From assembly GCF_025909975.1 (NCBI RefSeq), contig NZ_JAPCIO010000006.1, positions 124,001 through 188,000 on the forward strand: a stretch of 64,000 nucleotides of DNA, given 5' to 3'. The notes beneath the pieces were generated by a model. That model saw only the letters and a program-made list of their open reading frames with translations. It did not search any database and had not been told where the DNA came from. Each line of letters starts with the position of its first letter. Within the stretch, counting starts at the first letter, position 1. Made by a program: the position numbers and the translations under genes. Of the stretch, positions 53,160 through 62,507 are shown piece after piece. The stretch is from Flavobacterium lacisediminis (GTDB lineage: Bacteria; Bacteroidota; Bacteroidia; Flavobacteriales; Flavobacteriaceae).

Positions 53160-53206
53160 GTTTCAAGTTTCAGGTTTCAGGTTAATTGGAACTTGAAACT
53201 TGAAAC
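53160..53206. repeat. Palindromic intergenic repeat in the trpE-trpG gap
   Basis: GTTTCAAGTTTC (53160-53171) pairs perfectly with GAAACTTGAAAC (53195-53206), extended inward by AGGTT/AACTT. The left arm contains the direct repeat TTTCAGG. It is followed by an A run, not a T run, so it does not look like a terminator on the plus strand; it may stabilise or process the transcript. Confidence 0.7.
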
Positions 53207-53230
53207 AAAAAAAACATGAAACAAAAAAAC

Positions 53231-53794
53231 ATGAAAATAGCAGTTATAGACAATTACGATAGTTTTACATACAATTTAGTCCACTATTTAGAGGATTTGA
53301 ATGCGAATGTAACCGTTTTCAGAAACGATGAATTTGAATTGAATGAATTAGAAAAGTTCGATAAAATTCTACTTTCGCCAGGACCAGGAATTCCTGATGA
53401 AGCGGGTTTGTTGAAAGAGGTAATCAAAAAATATGCTACTACTAAAAGTATTTTCGGAGTTTGCTTAGGATTACAAGCTATAGGAGAAGTTTTCGGCGGC
53501 ACTTTAACCAACTTAGAAAAAGTCTATCATGGTGTAGCTACAAAAGTCACAAAAACCGAAGACGACTTCATTTTTAATAATTTACCAAACGAATTTGAAG
53601 TTGGGCGCTACCATTCTTGGGTAGTTTCAAATGAAAACCTTCCGGCTGAATTAATCGTAACTTCTACTGATAAAAATGGTCAAATTATGTCGATGAAACA
53701 CGCACATTTTGATATTCGTGGTGTTCAATATCATCCTGAAAGTGTTTTAACACCTTACGGAAAAAAAATCTTAGAAAATTGGCTTTTGAATTAG
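53231..53794 (+). CDS. trpG: Anthranilate synthase component II (glutamine amidotransferase)
   Basis: 187 residues of the class I glutamine amidotransferase. Motifs are KIAVIDNYDSFTYNLVHYL, LSPGPGIPDEAG, the nucleophile Cys in FGVCLGLQAIGEVFGG (about 78), and the catalytic His and Glu in VQYHPESVLT. It delivers ammonia from glutamine to TrpE. Two start codons are possible: 53216 and 53231. The latter fits the family N-terminus. It could also serve PabB. It is separated from trpE by the palindromic repeat. Confidence 0.95.
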   Translation: MKIAVIDNYDSFTYNLVHYLEDLNANVTVFRNDEFELNELEKFDKILLSPGPGIPDEAGLLKEVIKKYATTKSIFGVCLGLQAIGEVFGGTLTNLEKVYHGVATKVTKTEDDFIFNNLPNEFEVGRYHSWVVSNENLPAELIVTSTDKNGQIMSMKHAHFDIRGVQYHPESVLTPYGKKILENWLLN

Positions 53795-53838
53795 TTGTCA
53801 ATATTCAGTAATAAGTGTTCAGTAAATAAAAAATCCAA

Positions 53839-54831
53839 ATGAAAAATATATTAAATCGATTAATTCAACACGAAATCTTAACTAAAGAAGAAGCTAAAGA
53901 CGTTTTGGTCAATATTTCTTCTGGAAGTTATAATCCAAGTCAAATTGCGGCTTTTATGACCGTTTACATGATGCGAAGTATAACCATTGAAGAATTAGCA
54001 GGTTTCCGTGAAGCTTTGCTAGAATTGTGCATTCCAGTTGATTTTTCAGCATATAATACTATCGATTTGTGTGGAACTGGAGGCGATGGAAAAGACACTT
54101 TTAACATTTCTACTTTAGCTTCATTCATTGTAGCTGGAGCTGGAATTAAAGTTGCGAAACACGGAAATTATGGCGTTTCCTCTATTTCGGGATCGAGTAA
54201 TGTGATGGAAAAAATGGGTGTGAAATTTACTAACGATTCTGATTTCCTAACCAAATCCATCGAAGAAACAAATATTGCTATTTTGCACGCACCACTCTTC
54301 CATCCGGCTATGAAAAATGTAGGTCCGATTCGAAAAGAATTAGGTGTGAAAACGTTTTTTAATATGTTGGGTCCAATGGTAAATCCATCATTTCCAAAAA
54401 ATCAAATGGTTGGTGTTTTTAGTTTAGAATTGGCTAGAATGTATGCCTATTTGTACCAAAATACTGAAACCAACTACTCTATTTTACATGGATTAAGCGG
54501 CTTTGACGAAGTTTCATTGACTGATGAAGTGAAAATTATATCCAATACATCTGAACAAATTTTAAAACCATCGGATTTCAAATTACCCGAATGCCGATTA
54601 GAAACCATCAAAGGTGGAACAACCGTTGATGAATCAGCTAAAATTTTCTACGACGTCATTTCTGGAAAAGGAACAACAGCTCAAAATAATGTAGTTTGTG
54701 CTAATGCAGCCATCGCCATTCAAACTGTTGAAAAATCGAATTATGATGAAGCTTTAGCAAAAGCGCAAGAAAGCTTAGTTAGCGGAAAAGCATTAGAAAA
54801 AATGAAAAAATTAATCGAAATAAGTAACTAA
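53839..54831 (+). CDS. trpD: Anthranilate phosphoribosyltransferase
   Basis: 330 residues, typical length. Transfers phosphoribose from PRPP to anthranilate. Motifs are DLCGTGGDGKDTFNISTL (about 76-93), the anthranilate/PRPP site KHGNYGVSSISGSSNVMEKMGV, and FFNMLGPMVNPSFPKNQMVGVF. The conserved KHGNRxxSS Arg is Tyr here (KHGNYGVSS). It is preceded by a 44-bp gap with TTCAGT-type repeat remnants and followed 2 bp later by trpC. Confidence 0.95.
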   Translation: MKNILNRLIQHEILTKEEAKDVLVNISSGSYNPSQIAAFMTVYMMRSITIEELAGFREALLELCIPVDFSAYNTIDLCGTGGDGKDTFNISTLASFIVAGAGIKVAKHGNYGVSSISGSSNVMEKMGVKFTNDSDFLTKSIEETNIAILHAPLFHPAMKNVGPIRKELGVKTFFNMLGPMVNPSFPKNQMVGVFSLELARMYAYLYQNTETNYSILHGLSGFDEVSLTDEVKIISNTSEQILKPSDFKLPECRLETIKGGTTVDESAKIFYDVISGKGTTAQNNVVCANAAIAIQTVEKSNYDEALAKAQESLVSGKALEKMKKLIEISN

Positions 54832-54833
54832 TC

Positions 54834-55619
54834 ATGAACATTTTAGATAAAATAATCATCGATAAAAAACGTGAAGTCGAACTAAAGAAAAGCATCATTC
54901 CCGTTTCGCAATTAGAAGCTTCTGTTTTATTCAATTCTCGAACCTATTCATTGAGTAAGTTATTAAAAAACAGCTTTTCAGGAATTATTGCGGAGCACAA
55001 ACGTCGTTCGCCATCAAAAGCCATTATTAATAACAATCATTCAGTTGAAGATGTAGTTTTAGGATACCAAAATGCGGGAGTTTGCGGAATTTCGGTTTTG
55101 ACAGATGCTAAATATTTTGGTGGAAGTTTGGATGATTTGTTATTAGCAAAAGCTTCAGTAAATATTCCATTATTACGAAAAGAATTCATTGTAGATGAAT
55201 ACCAAATTTTAGAAGCCAAAGCCCACGGAGCCGATGTAATCCTATTAATTGCAGCGGTTTTAACTCGAAAAGAAATCAAACAACTTTCAGAATTTGCACA
55301 TAGTTTAGGTTTAGAAGTATTGTTAGAAGTACATAATTTAGAAGAATTAGAAACAGCCATAATGCCAAGTTTAGATATGATTGGTGTTAACAATCGTAAT
55401 TTAAAATCCTTTGAAGTGAGTTTAGATTATAGTAAAGAATTAGCTTCTAAAATTCCAGACGAATTTGTAAAAGTATCAGAAAGTGGGATTAGTTCTTTTG
55501 AAGCAGTAAAAGAATTACAAAAATATGGTTATCAAGGCTTTTTAATGGGTGAACATTTCATGAAAACAGAAAATCCTGGTTCGGAAGCCCAAAGATTCAT
55601 TCAAAAATTAGTGATATGA
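54834..55619 (+). CDS. trpC: Indole-3-glycerol phosphate synthase
   Basis: 261-residue TIM-barrel enzyme. Catalyses ring closure of the carboxyphenylamino-deoxyribulose phosphate. Motifs are GIIAEHKRRSPSKA (the Lys of the KxSPS element), ISVLTDAKYFGGS, LLRKEFIVDEYQI, and the C-terminal IGVNNRNLKSFEVSL, VSESGISS and GFLMGEHFM. It overlaps trpF by 4 bp, suggesting translational coupling. It is a stand-alone gene rather than the TrpC-F fusion of enterics. Confidence 0.95.
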   Translation: MNILDKIIIDKKREVELKKSIIPVSQLEASVLFNSRTYSLSKLLKNSFSGIIAEHKRRSPSKAIINNNHSVEDVVLGYQNAGVCGISVLTDAKYFGGSLDDLLLAKASVNIPLLRKEFIVDEYQILEAKAHGADVILLIAAVLTRKEIKQLSEFAHSLGLEVLLEVHNLEELETAIMPSLDMIGVNNRNLKSFEVSLDYSKELASKIPDEFVKVSESGISSFEAVKELQKYGYQGFLMGEHFMKTENPGSEAQRFIQKLVI

Positions 55620-56257
55620 AAAACGTAAAACTAAAAATTTGCGGTATGAAATATCCTGAAAACATTGAGGAGATATCAACTCTAAATCCTGATTATTTAG
55701 GTTTTATTTTCTGGGAAAAATCAAGTCGAAATATGAATTTGGAAACAATTCCTGAAATTCCAAGATCTATTAGAAAAGTTGGGGTTTTTGTAAATGCATC
55801 CATACAAGACATAATTTCAAAAGTGAATCAATATCAATTAGACATAGTGCAATTACATGGAAATGAATCTGTGACCTATTGTAAAAACGTGAAGAAATTT
55901 GGGGTTGAAGTAATTAAAGTGTTTTCGATTGGAGATAAATTCGACTTTACAACTATTAAAGAATATGTACTATTTGTTGATTATTTCCTTTTTGATACCA
56001 AAGGAAAGTTACCTGGTGGAAACGGCATTACTTTCGACTGGAAAATAGTAGAAAATTATCCCTACGAGAAACCCTTTTTCTTGAGTGGTGGCATAGGTAA
56101 AACCGAAGTGGATGCTATAAAAGACTTCTTCAAAACCGATGTAGCAAAAAAATGCATTGCCATAGATGTCAATAGTCGATTTGAAACAAAACCAGCATAT
56201 AAAAGTGAAATTAAACTAAGAAAATTTAAAAAATTGCTATATGAAAACGAAATATAA
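55616..56257 (+). CDS. trpF: Phosphoribosylanthranilate isomerase
   Basis: 213 residues. Performs the Amadori rearrangement of phosphoribosylanthranilate. Supported by [15 protein letters not shown] (catalytic Cys), [31 protein letters not shown], the catalytic Asp in [17 protein letters not shown] and FFLSGGIGK. It overlaps trpC by 4 bp at its start and trpB by 17 bp at its end, indicating tight coupling. Confidence 0.94.
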   Translation: MKNVKLKICGMKYPENIEEISTLNPDYLGFIFWEKSSRNMNLETIPEIPRSIRKVGVFVNASIQDIISKVNQYQLDIVQLHGNESVTYCKNVKKFGVEVIKVFSIGDKFDFTTIKEYVLFVDYFLFDTKGKLPGGNGITFDWKIVENYPYEKPFFLSGGIGKTEVDAIKDFFKTDVAKKCIAIDVNSRFETKPAYKSEIKLRKFKKLLYENEI

Positions 56258-57428
56258 TGTTGATGAAAATGGTTTTTATGGCCAATTTGGAGGCGCTTTC
56301 ATTCCTGAAATGTTATACCCAAATGTGGAAGAATTAAAAGAAAACTACTTAAAAATAATGGCTGAACCTTCTTTTCAAGAAGAGTTTAACGACTTATTAC
56401 AACAATTTGTAGGTCGTCCAACGCCATTATATTTTGCCAAACGGTTATCCGAAAAATACAACACCAAAATCTACTTAAAGCGAGAAGATTTGTGTCATAC
56501 AGGCGCGCACAAAATCAACAATACTATCGGACAAATTTTAGTTGCGAAGCGTTTAGGAAAAACTAGAATTATTGCCGAAACTGGAGCAGGTCAACACGGT
56601 GTTGCTACGGCAACCGTTTGCGCTTTAATGGGATTAGAATGTATCGTTTATATGGGTGAAGTCGATATCAAAAGACAAGCACCAAACGTAGCACGAATGA
56701 AAATGTTGGGAGCAGAAGTTCGTCCAGCCACTTCGGGTTCAAAAACCTTGAAAGATGCGACTAACGAAGCTATTCGTGATTGGATTAACAATCCGATTGA
56801 TACATTTTATATCATTGGTTCTGTGGTTGGACCTCATCCTTATCCCGATATGGTGGCACGTTTTCAAAGTGTGATTTCTAAAGAAATTAAATCCCAACTT
56901 CTAACACAAGAAGGCAAAGAAAACCCAGATTACGTAATTGCTTGTGTAGGTGGCGGAAGCAATGCTGCTGGAGCATTTTACGAATTTTTAGATGAAGAAT
57001 CAGTGAAATTAATTGCTGTGGAAGCGGCTGGACATGGCGTTGATTCTGGCGAAAGTGCTGCGACTTCTGTTTTGGGTAAAATCGGAATTATTCACGGAAG
57101 TAAAACCTTATTAATGCAAACTGAAGACGGACAAATCACAGAGCCCTACTCTATTTCAGCAGGATTGGATTACCCAGGTGTAGGACCACTTCATGCACAT
57201 TTACATGATACAAATCGCGCTGAATTTATTGCTATTACCGATACTGAAGCTATGCATTCAGGATTAGAAATTTCTAAAACTGAAGGAATCATTCCAGCTA
57301 TTGAAACGGCGCATGCTTTTTCGGTTTTGGATAAAAAACAATTCCAACCAACTGATATTGTGGTCATCAACTTATCAGGAAGAGGTGATAAAGATTTGAA
57401 TACCTATATCGATTATTTTAAATTTTAA
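56241..57428 (+). CDS. trpB: Tryptophan synthase beta chain
   Basis: 395 residues. PLP-dependent condensation of indole and serine. Motifs are [15 protein letters not shown], the PLP lysine in [10 protein letters not shown] (about 90), [43 protein letters not shown] and [10 protein letters not shown]. Length is normal for TrpB1. It overlaps trpF by 17 bp and is separated from trpA by a palindromic repeat of about 90 bp. Confidence 0.97.
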   Translation: MKTKYNVDENGFYGQFGGAFIPEMLYPNVEELKENYLKIMAEPSFQEEFNDLLQQFVGRPTPLYFAKRLSEKYNTKIYLKREDLCHTGAHKINNTIGQILVAKRLGKTRIIAETGAGQHGVATATVCALMGLECIVYMGEVDIKRQAPNVARMKMLGAEVRPATSGSKTLKDATNEAIRDWINNPIDTFYIIGSVVGPHPYPDMVARFQSVISKEIKSQLLTQEGKENPDYVIACVGGGSNAAGAFYEFLDEESVKLIAVEAAGHGVDSGESAATSVLGKIGIIHGSKTLLMQTEDGQITEPYSISAGLDYPGVGPLHAHLHDTNRAEFIAITDTEAMHSGLEISKTEGIIPAIETAHAFSVLDKKQFQPTDIVVINLSGRGDKDLNTYIDYFKF

Positions 57429-57432
57429 AATC

Positions 57433-57524
57433 TAACCGCAAAGCACGCAAAGAGAATCGCAATGTTCGCAATGGTTTATCAATTCTTTGCGAACATTGCG
57501 TAAAACCTAGCGTCTTTGCGGTTA
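57433..57524. repeat. Palindromic intergenic repeat (CTTTGCG element) in the trpB-trpA gap
   Basis: Outer arms: TAACCGCAAAG (57433-57443) pairs perfectly with CTTTGCGGTTA (57514-57524). Inner arms: CGCAATGTTCGCAA (57458-57471) pairs perfectly with TTGCGAACATTGCG (57487-57500), around a 15-base loop. The core CTTTGCG recurs elsewhere in the window. It looks like a REP/MITE-like element; no transposase gene is nearby. Confidence 0.75.
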
Positions 57525-57553
57525 AATCAACAAAACCCTTAGTATTTTAAAAA

Positions 57554-58315
57554 ATGAACAGAATCAACCAAAAATTACAAGAAGATAAGAAACTGCTTTC
57601 CATATATTTCACTGCAGCATTTCCAAAAATAAATGACACTGTTTCCATCATTCAAGAATTGGAAAAAAACGGTGTGGATATGATTGAAATTGGGTTACCT
57701 TTTTCAGATCCGTTAGCCGATGGACCTACCATTCAAGAAAGTTCTACTATTGCTATTGAAAACGGAATGACGACTTCGCTCCTATTTGAACAATTAAAGG
57801 ACATACGAGAATCGGTTCAAATTCCTTTAATCATCATGGGGTATTTTAATCCAATGATGCAATTTGGAATAGAGAAATTTTGTCAAAAATGTGCTGAAGT
57901 TGGAATTGATGGATTAATAATACCCGATTTACCTTTATTCGTTTACGAAACCGAGTACAAAGCTATTTTCGAAAAATACAACTTGAAAAATATCTTTTTG
58001 ATTTCGCCACAAACTTCAGTTGAACGTATCCAACAAATTGATGCTATTTCTGATAGTTTTATCTATATGGTGAGTTCGGCTGCGGTTACGGGAAGTCAAT
58101 CAGGATTTGGTTCAGAACAAATGGATTATTTCAAACGAATTGCCCATTTAAACTTGAAAAACCCTCAAATTGTTGGTTTTGGAATTAAAGATGAAGAAAC
58201 GTTTCAACAAGCTACTCAACATCAAAAAGGAGCGATTATTGGAAGCGCTTTTATTAATTTTTTAAAAGACAATCCGATTTCAGACATTTCTAAATTTGTC
58301 AATAAAATCAAATAA
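57554..58315 (+). CDS. trpA: Tryptophan synthase alpha chain
   Basis: 253 residues. Cleaves indole-3-glycerol phosphate to indole and glyceraldehyde 3-phosphate. Catalytic Glu and Asp are in DMIEIGLPFSDPLADGPTIQES; IIMGYFNPMMQFG, CAEVGIDGLIIPDLP, the phosphate site FIYMVSSAAVTGSQ and VGFGIKDEET follow. It is the last gene of the operon. No clear terminator was found in the 84 bp before the NfeD-like gene. Confidence 0.95.
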   Translation: MNRINQKLQEDKKLLSIYFTAAFPKINDTVSIIQELEKNGVDMIEIGLPFSDPLADGPTIQESSTIAIENGMTTSLLFEQLKDIRESVQIPLIIMGYFNPMMQFGIEKFCQKCAEVGIDGLIIPDLPLFVYETEYKAIFEKYNLKNIFLISPQTSVERIQQIDAISDSFIYMVSSAAVTGSQSGFGSEQMDYFKRIAHLNLKNPQIVGFGIKDEETFQQATQHQKGAIIGSAFINFLKDNPISDISKFVNKIK

Positions 58316-58399
58316 AAATTAGGAAAGTTCATAGTATTTTTTTGTAAATTGTAACTTTTTGTAAAAGTAATCGTATAATTACAAAACTAACTGACAACT

Positions 58400-58957
58400 A
58401 TGAACTTTCTTGAACACTATGAGCCGTTACTCAAGGCTTTTTGGTACATTGCGTTACCTGTGAGTATCTTTTTTCTATTGCAAACCATTTCTACTTTCAT
58501 TGGATTAAGTGGTTCAGAAACTGATGCCGATTCACACGATGGTGATGGGGATATGCCTTTTGAATTATTTACATTGCGTAACTTAATCAACTTTTTATTA
58601 GGATTTAGTTGGACTGGAATTTCGTTTTATCAATCTGTTGAAAACAAAACGATTTTGATTGGAATTTCTGTTTTAGTAGGATTGCTTTTTGTGGGTGTTT
58701 TCTTTTTCTTAATCAAACAAATTTTAAAACTTTCAGAAGATAATAGTTTTAAAATTGAAAATACCATCAATAAAACAGCTGAAGTATATCTTACAATTCC
58801 AGAAGCTAAATCAGGAAAAGGAAAAATTCAAATTAGTGTGAATGGTTCGTTTCATGAACTGGATGCTATTACAAATTCACAAGAAAAATTAGCTTCAGGA
58901 AGCGCTGTAAAAGTAGTTGCTGTGGAGCACAATTTTGTTATCGTAGAAAAAATCTAA
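58400..58957 (+). CDS. NfeD-like membrane protein with OB domain
   Basis: 185 residues with three hydrophobic segments (about 13-33, 60-78 and 88-110), separated by an acidic loop DADSHDGDGD, and a C-terminal OB-fold-like domain (NKTAEVYLTIPEAKSGKGKIQISVNGSFHELDAIT ... GSAVKVVAVEHNFVIVEKI). This matches the short NfeD/YuaF type partner of flotillins, which lacks the ClpP-like protease domain. It lies 12 bp upstream of the flotillin gene. Confidence 0.85.
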   Translation: MNFLEHYEPLLKAFWYIALPVSIFFLLQTISTFIGLSGSETDADSHDGDGDMPFELFTLRNLINFLLGFSWTGISFYQSVENKTILIGISVLVGLLFVGVFFFLIKQILKLSEDNSFKIENTINKTAEVYLTIPEAKSGKGKIQISVNGSFHELDAITNSQEKLASGSAVKVVAVEHNFVIVEKI

Positions 58958-58969
58958 TCCTTTATTTAT

Positions 58970-60490
58970 ATGACACAAATTATCATTATTGTTGTAGCCG
59001 CTTTTGTGCTATTCGTTACTTTCGTGACCTTAATTTCGCGATACAAAAGATGTCCTTCAGACAAAATTTTAGTTATTTATGGAAAAACTGGTGGTACATC
59101 TGCAAAGTGTGTTCACGGTGGTGGGGCTTTTATTTGGCCAGTAATTCAGGATTATTCATTTTTAGATTTAAAACCAATTTCTATTGAAGCCAATTTAACC
59201 AATGCGCTTTCAAGACAAAATATTCGTGTAGATGTTCCGTGTCGCTTTACCATTGCAATTTCAACTGAAACAGATAGTATGAATACTGCTGCTGAACGTT
59301 TGTTAGGTTTGGCACCAGAGCAAATTCAAGAATTAGCAAAAGATATTTTATTCGGACAATTGCGTTTAGTTATCGCTACGATGACGATTGAAGAAATCAA
59401 CTCGGATAGAGATAAATTTTTAGATAATATTTCTAAAAATGTAGATTCGGAATTAAAGAAAATTGGTTTAAAGTTAATTAACGTTAACGTTACCGATATC
59501 AAAGACGAATCAGGCTACATCGAAGCTTTAGGAAAAGAAGCTGCTGCAAAAGCGATTAACGAAGCTAAAATTTCAGTTGCTGAACAAGAGAAAATTGGAG
59601 AAACTGGAAAAGCAATGGCAGATCGTGAAAAAGACGTTCAAATTGCGGAAACTCATAGAGATCGTGACGTTAAAATTGCGATTACTAATAAAGATAGAGA
59701 AGTAAGTATTGCTGCTGCTTTTAAAGATGAAAGCATTGGAAAAGCAGAAGCACAAAGAGATACTCGTGTTGCAACATCTGAAGCTAATGCGATTGCGGTT
59801 CAAGGAGAAAATGAAGCAAAAATTGCAATTGCGCAATCAGAAGCTGCAAGACGTGAAAAAGAAGCAGAAGCTTTACGTATCGCGTTAGCATCTGAAAAAG
59901 TTCAAAGTGCTAAAGCTTTAGAAGAATCATATTTGGCAGAACAAAAAGCAGAATCGGCCCGTGCTGACAGAGAACGTGCAACTCAAAATGCAAATATTGT
60001 AATTCCAGCAGAAATTGCAAAACAAAAGGCAATTATCGATGCGCAAGCAGAAGCAGAAAGAATCCGTGAACAAGCAAAAGGAGAAGCCGATGCAATTTTT
60101 GCAAAAATGGAAGCAGAAGCAAAAGGTTTATATGAAATCTTAACAAAACAAGCCGAAGGTTATAAAGAAGTAGTTAGTGCTGCTGGTGGTGATCCAACAA
60201 AAGCGTTCCAATTGTTATTAATTGAGAAATTACCTGAATTGGTTAAAACTCAGGTGGAAGCAGTTAAAAACATCAAAATTGATAAAATCACAGTTTGGGA
60301 TTCTGGAAATAATACAGATGGAAATGGCTCAACAGCGAATTTCGTTTCTGGAATGATGAAAACGGTTCCGCCTTTAAATGACTTATTCAATATGGCTGGT
60401 TTAAATTTACCAACGTATTTGAAGGGTGAAGATATGCCAAAAGATGCTTCAAGTTCTACAGAAGTTACATCAACTGAAGAAGTGAAGTAA
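58970..60490 (+). CDS. Flotillin family protein
   Basis: 506 residues. An N-terminal membrane hairpin or helix (about 3-22) precedes an SPFH/band-7 domain (about 25-200: CVHGGGAFIWPVIQDYSFLDL, IRVDVPCRFTI, TMTIEEINSDRDKFLDNI) and a long Ala/Glu-rich coiled coil (about 195-380) with EAKI- and EA-repeats (EAAAKAINEAKI, EAEAKGLYEIL), then a C-terminal tail with GGDPTKAFQLLLIEKLPEL. Flotillins form scaffolds of membrane microdomains. The gene pair with the NfeD-like protein matches the yuaF-floT organisation of Bacillus. Confidence 0.93.
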   Translation: MTQIIIIVVAAFVLFVTFVTLISRYKRCPSDKILVIYGKTGGTSAKCVHGGGAFIWPVIQDYSFLDLKPISIEANLTNALSRQNIRVDVPCRFTIAISTETDSMNTAAERLLGLAPEQIQELAKDILFGQLRLVIATMTIEEINSDRDKFLDNISKNVDSELKKIGLKLINVNVTDIKDESGYIEALGKEAAAKAINEAKISVAEQEKIGETGKAMADREKDVQIAETHRDRDVKIAITNKDREVSIAAAFKDESIGKAEAQRDTRVATSEANAIAVQGENEAKIAIAQSEAARREKEAEALRIALASEKVQSAKALEESYLAEQKAESARADRERATQNANIVIPAEIAKQKAIIDAQAEAERIREQAKGEADAIFAKMEAEAKGLYEILTKQAEGYKEVVSAAGGDPTKAFQLLLIEKLPELVKTQVEAVKNIKIDKITVWDSGNNTDGNGSTANFVSGMMKTVPPLNDLFNMAGLNLPTYLKGEDMPKDASSSTEVTSTEEVK

Positions 60491-60511
60491 TTTTATTGAA
60501 ATTTAAAATAG

Positions 60512-60551
60512 AAATCCCAAATTCCAATAATATGGATTTGGGATTTTTTAT
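60512..60551. terminator. Bidirectional intrinsic terminator
   Basis: AAATCCCAAAT (60512-60522) pairs with ATTTGGGATTT (60536-60546), with an inner CC/GG pair and flanking A/T runs, between convergent flotillin and yaaA genes. Confidence 0.8.
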
Positions 60552-60568
60552 ATTTCTAAATTTTAATT

Positions 60569-61327
60569 TTATCTTGTAAAAACTAAGATATTTCCTTTAC
60601 TCAAATTAGCATCAAAAGCGTAACCTTCGTAGTTAAAACCTTTTAAATCTTCAATGGTTTCAGCATTTGTATCGATAATGTAGCGCACCATCAATCCTCT
60701 TGCCTTTTTAGCGAAGAAACTAATCATTTTTAGTTTACCGTCTTTGTAATCTTTGAATTCAGGAGTAATTACTGGAACTTTTAAAGCTTTTGTATCAACT
60801 GCACTAAAATATTCATTACTAGCTAAATTTAGGAATAATTCACCCTTAGTAAGCTCTTTATTTAAAGTATCTGTTATAGCTTTCTTCCAAAATTCATAAA
60901 GATTTTTCTTGGTTCCAATTGCAATTGAAGTTCCCATTTCTAAACGATAGGGTTGCATTAAATCTAAAGGTTTTAATAGTCCGTACAAACCAGAGAGGAT
61001 TCGTAATTTGTCTTGTAAAACAGTTACTTTTTCAGCTGGTAAAGAATATACATCTAATCCTGTATATACATCACCATCAAAAGCATAAACTGCTGGGCGT
61101 GCATTTTCAGGAGAAAAAGGAATACTCCATTCCTGATTGCGTTGCCAATTTAATTCGGCTAACTTTTCAGAAATATCCATAAGTTCCATCAATTGTTTCG
61201 GTTTTTTCTTTTTTAGTGTTTTTTGAATGGTTTCCGATTTTGATAAAAAAGCAGGTTCCGTATAGTTAGAAATGGGTAACGGCCTTTCATAGTTTAAAGA
61301 TTTAGCTGGAGATATAACAATTTTCAT
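60569..61327 (-). CDS. yaaA: Peroxide stress protein YaaA
   Basis: 252 residues, normal for YaaA. Opens with MKIVISPAKSLNYE; internal blocks PAVYAFDGDVYTGLDV, LRILSGLYGLLKPLDLMQPYRLEMG and NLASNEYFSAVD are diagnostic, as is KKARGLMVRYIIDTNA. In E. coli YaaA is induced by OxyR and lowers free iron, limiting hydroxyl-radical damage; the structural family binds DNA. It is the only gene of its transcription unit. Confidence 0.93.
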   Translation of the reverse strand: MKIVISPAKSLNYERPLPISNYTEPAFLSKSETIQKTLKKKKPKQLMELMDISEKLAELNWQRNQEWSIPFSPENARPAVYAFDGDVYTGLDVYSLPAEKVTVLQDKLRILSGLYGLLKPLDLMQPYRLEMGTSIAIGTKKNLYEFWKKAITDTLNKELTKGELFLNLASNEYFSAVDTKALKVPVITPEFKDYKDGKLKMISFFAKKARGLMVRYIIDTNAETIEDLKGFNYEGYAFDANLSKGNILVFTR

Positions 61328-61410
61328 AATTTATACTTTCTGTTTTTCAAAAGTACGAAAATATACAAATGTTGGTTTAAGAGTTTTATAAGAAATTATT
61401 ATAGCACTAT

Positions 61411-61446
61411 AAAAAAACCTCCTAATATCTTTTGATTTTGGAGGTT
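61411..61446 (-). terminator. Intrinsic terminator of rluD
   Basis: On the minus strand AACCTCC (61440-61446) pairs with GGAGGTT (61416-61422), followed by a T run, directly after the rluD stop. Confidence 0.8.
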
Positions 61447-61469
61447 CTACTTTTTTTATATATTTTCTA

Positions 61470-62507
61470 TTATTCTTCAGTAAACGTTTGTGCTTTTGAA
61501 TACACACGCCATTTTTCAATACATTCCTGTAAATCTTGTGGAATTGGCGTATCAAAACGTAAAAATTCTTTTGTGATAGGATGTTCAAATCCTAATGTTT
61601 TTGCATGAAGTGCTTGTCTTGGTAATACTTTAAAACAATTGTCTACAAACTGTTTGTATTTTGTAAATGTGGTTCCTTTTAAGATGGAATCACCGCCATA
61701 ACGCTCGTCATTAAAAAGTGTGTGACCAATATGTTTCATATGCACACGAATTTGGTGTGTTCTACCTGTCTCTAATTGACAAGAAACTAAAGTTACGTAC
61801 CCAAATCTTTCTAAAACTTTATAATGAGTTACCGCTGGTTTTCCTTTTTCGTCACTTTCATGAACTGCCATTCGCATTCTATTCGTATCATGACGACCGA
61901 TATTCCCTTCAACAGTTCCTTCGTCTTCTTCGATATTTCCCCAAACTAGAGCAATATATTCACGTTCAGAAGTTTTTTCAGCAAACTGTTTTGTCAAATA
62001 AGCCATTGCGTGTTCGGTTTTAGCCACGACTAATAAACCTGTTGTATCTTTATCAATTCGATGCACCAAACCTGGTCTTTCGGAACTATTCATTGGTAAA
62101 TTCTCAAAATGATAAGCTAATGCATTTACTAAAGTTCCAGAATAATTACCATGACCTGGATGCACAACCATTCCTGCTGGCTTATTAATTACCAACAATT
62201 GGTCGTCTTCATAAACAATTTCTAACGGAATATTTTCAGGTGTTAGCAATTGCTCATAAGTTGGGTGTGCCAATACTAAACGTACGACATCTCCTGCTTT
62301 TACTTTGTAATTTGATTTTACCGCAACATCGTTCACTAAAATAGAACCATTTTCTGCTGCTTGTTGAATTTTATTTCGAGTAGTATTTTCAATCATGTTC
62401 ATCAAAAATTTATCCACACGCAAGGCCGATTGACCTTTACTTGCTTCAAAACGATGATGTTCGTATAACTCGTCTTCGAGTTCGTTTCCTACATTATAAT
62501 CCGCCAT
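61470..62507 (-). CDS. rluD: RluA-family 23S rRNA pseudouridine synthase (RluD-like)
   Basis: 345 residues. N-terminal S4-like RNA-binding domain (RVDKFLMNMIENTTRNKIQQAAENGSILVNDVAVKSNYKVKAGDVV), then the catalytic domain with Asp in GLVHRIDKDTTGLLVVAKT, plus INKPAGMVVHPGHGN and TGRTHQIRVHMKHIGH. It pseudouridylates 23S rRNA, by analogy U1911, U1915 and U1917 in helix 69, the same helix as RlmH. It starts inside the PASTA gene (14-bp overlap) and is coupled to it. Confidence 0.93.
   Translation of the reverse strand: MADYNVGNELEDELYEHHRFEASKGQSALRVDKFLMNMIENTTRNKIQQAAENGSILVNDVAVKSNYKVKAGDVVRLVLAHPTYEQLLTPENIPLEIVYEDDQLLVINKPAGMVVHPGHGNYSGTLVNALAYHFENLPMNSSERPGLVHRIDKDTTGLLVVAKTEHAMAYLTKQFAEKTSEREYIALVWGNIEEDEGTVEGNIGRHDTNRMRMAVHESDEKGKPAVTHYKVLERFGYVTLVSCQLETGRTHQIRVHMKHIGHTLFNDERYGGDSILKGTTFTKYKQFVDNCFKVLPRQALHAKTLGFEHPITKEFLRFDTPIPQDLQECIEKWRVYSKAQTFTEE

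Noticed and set aside
61331..61588. 85-aa minus-strand open frame after and overlapping rluD
   Set aside because: It overlaps the rluD 3' end by 119 bp in another frame and runs through the terminator; composition is that of noncoding A/T-rich DNA.
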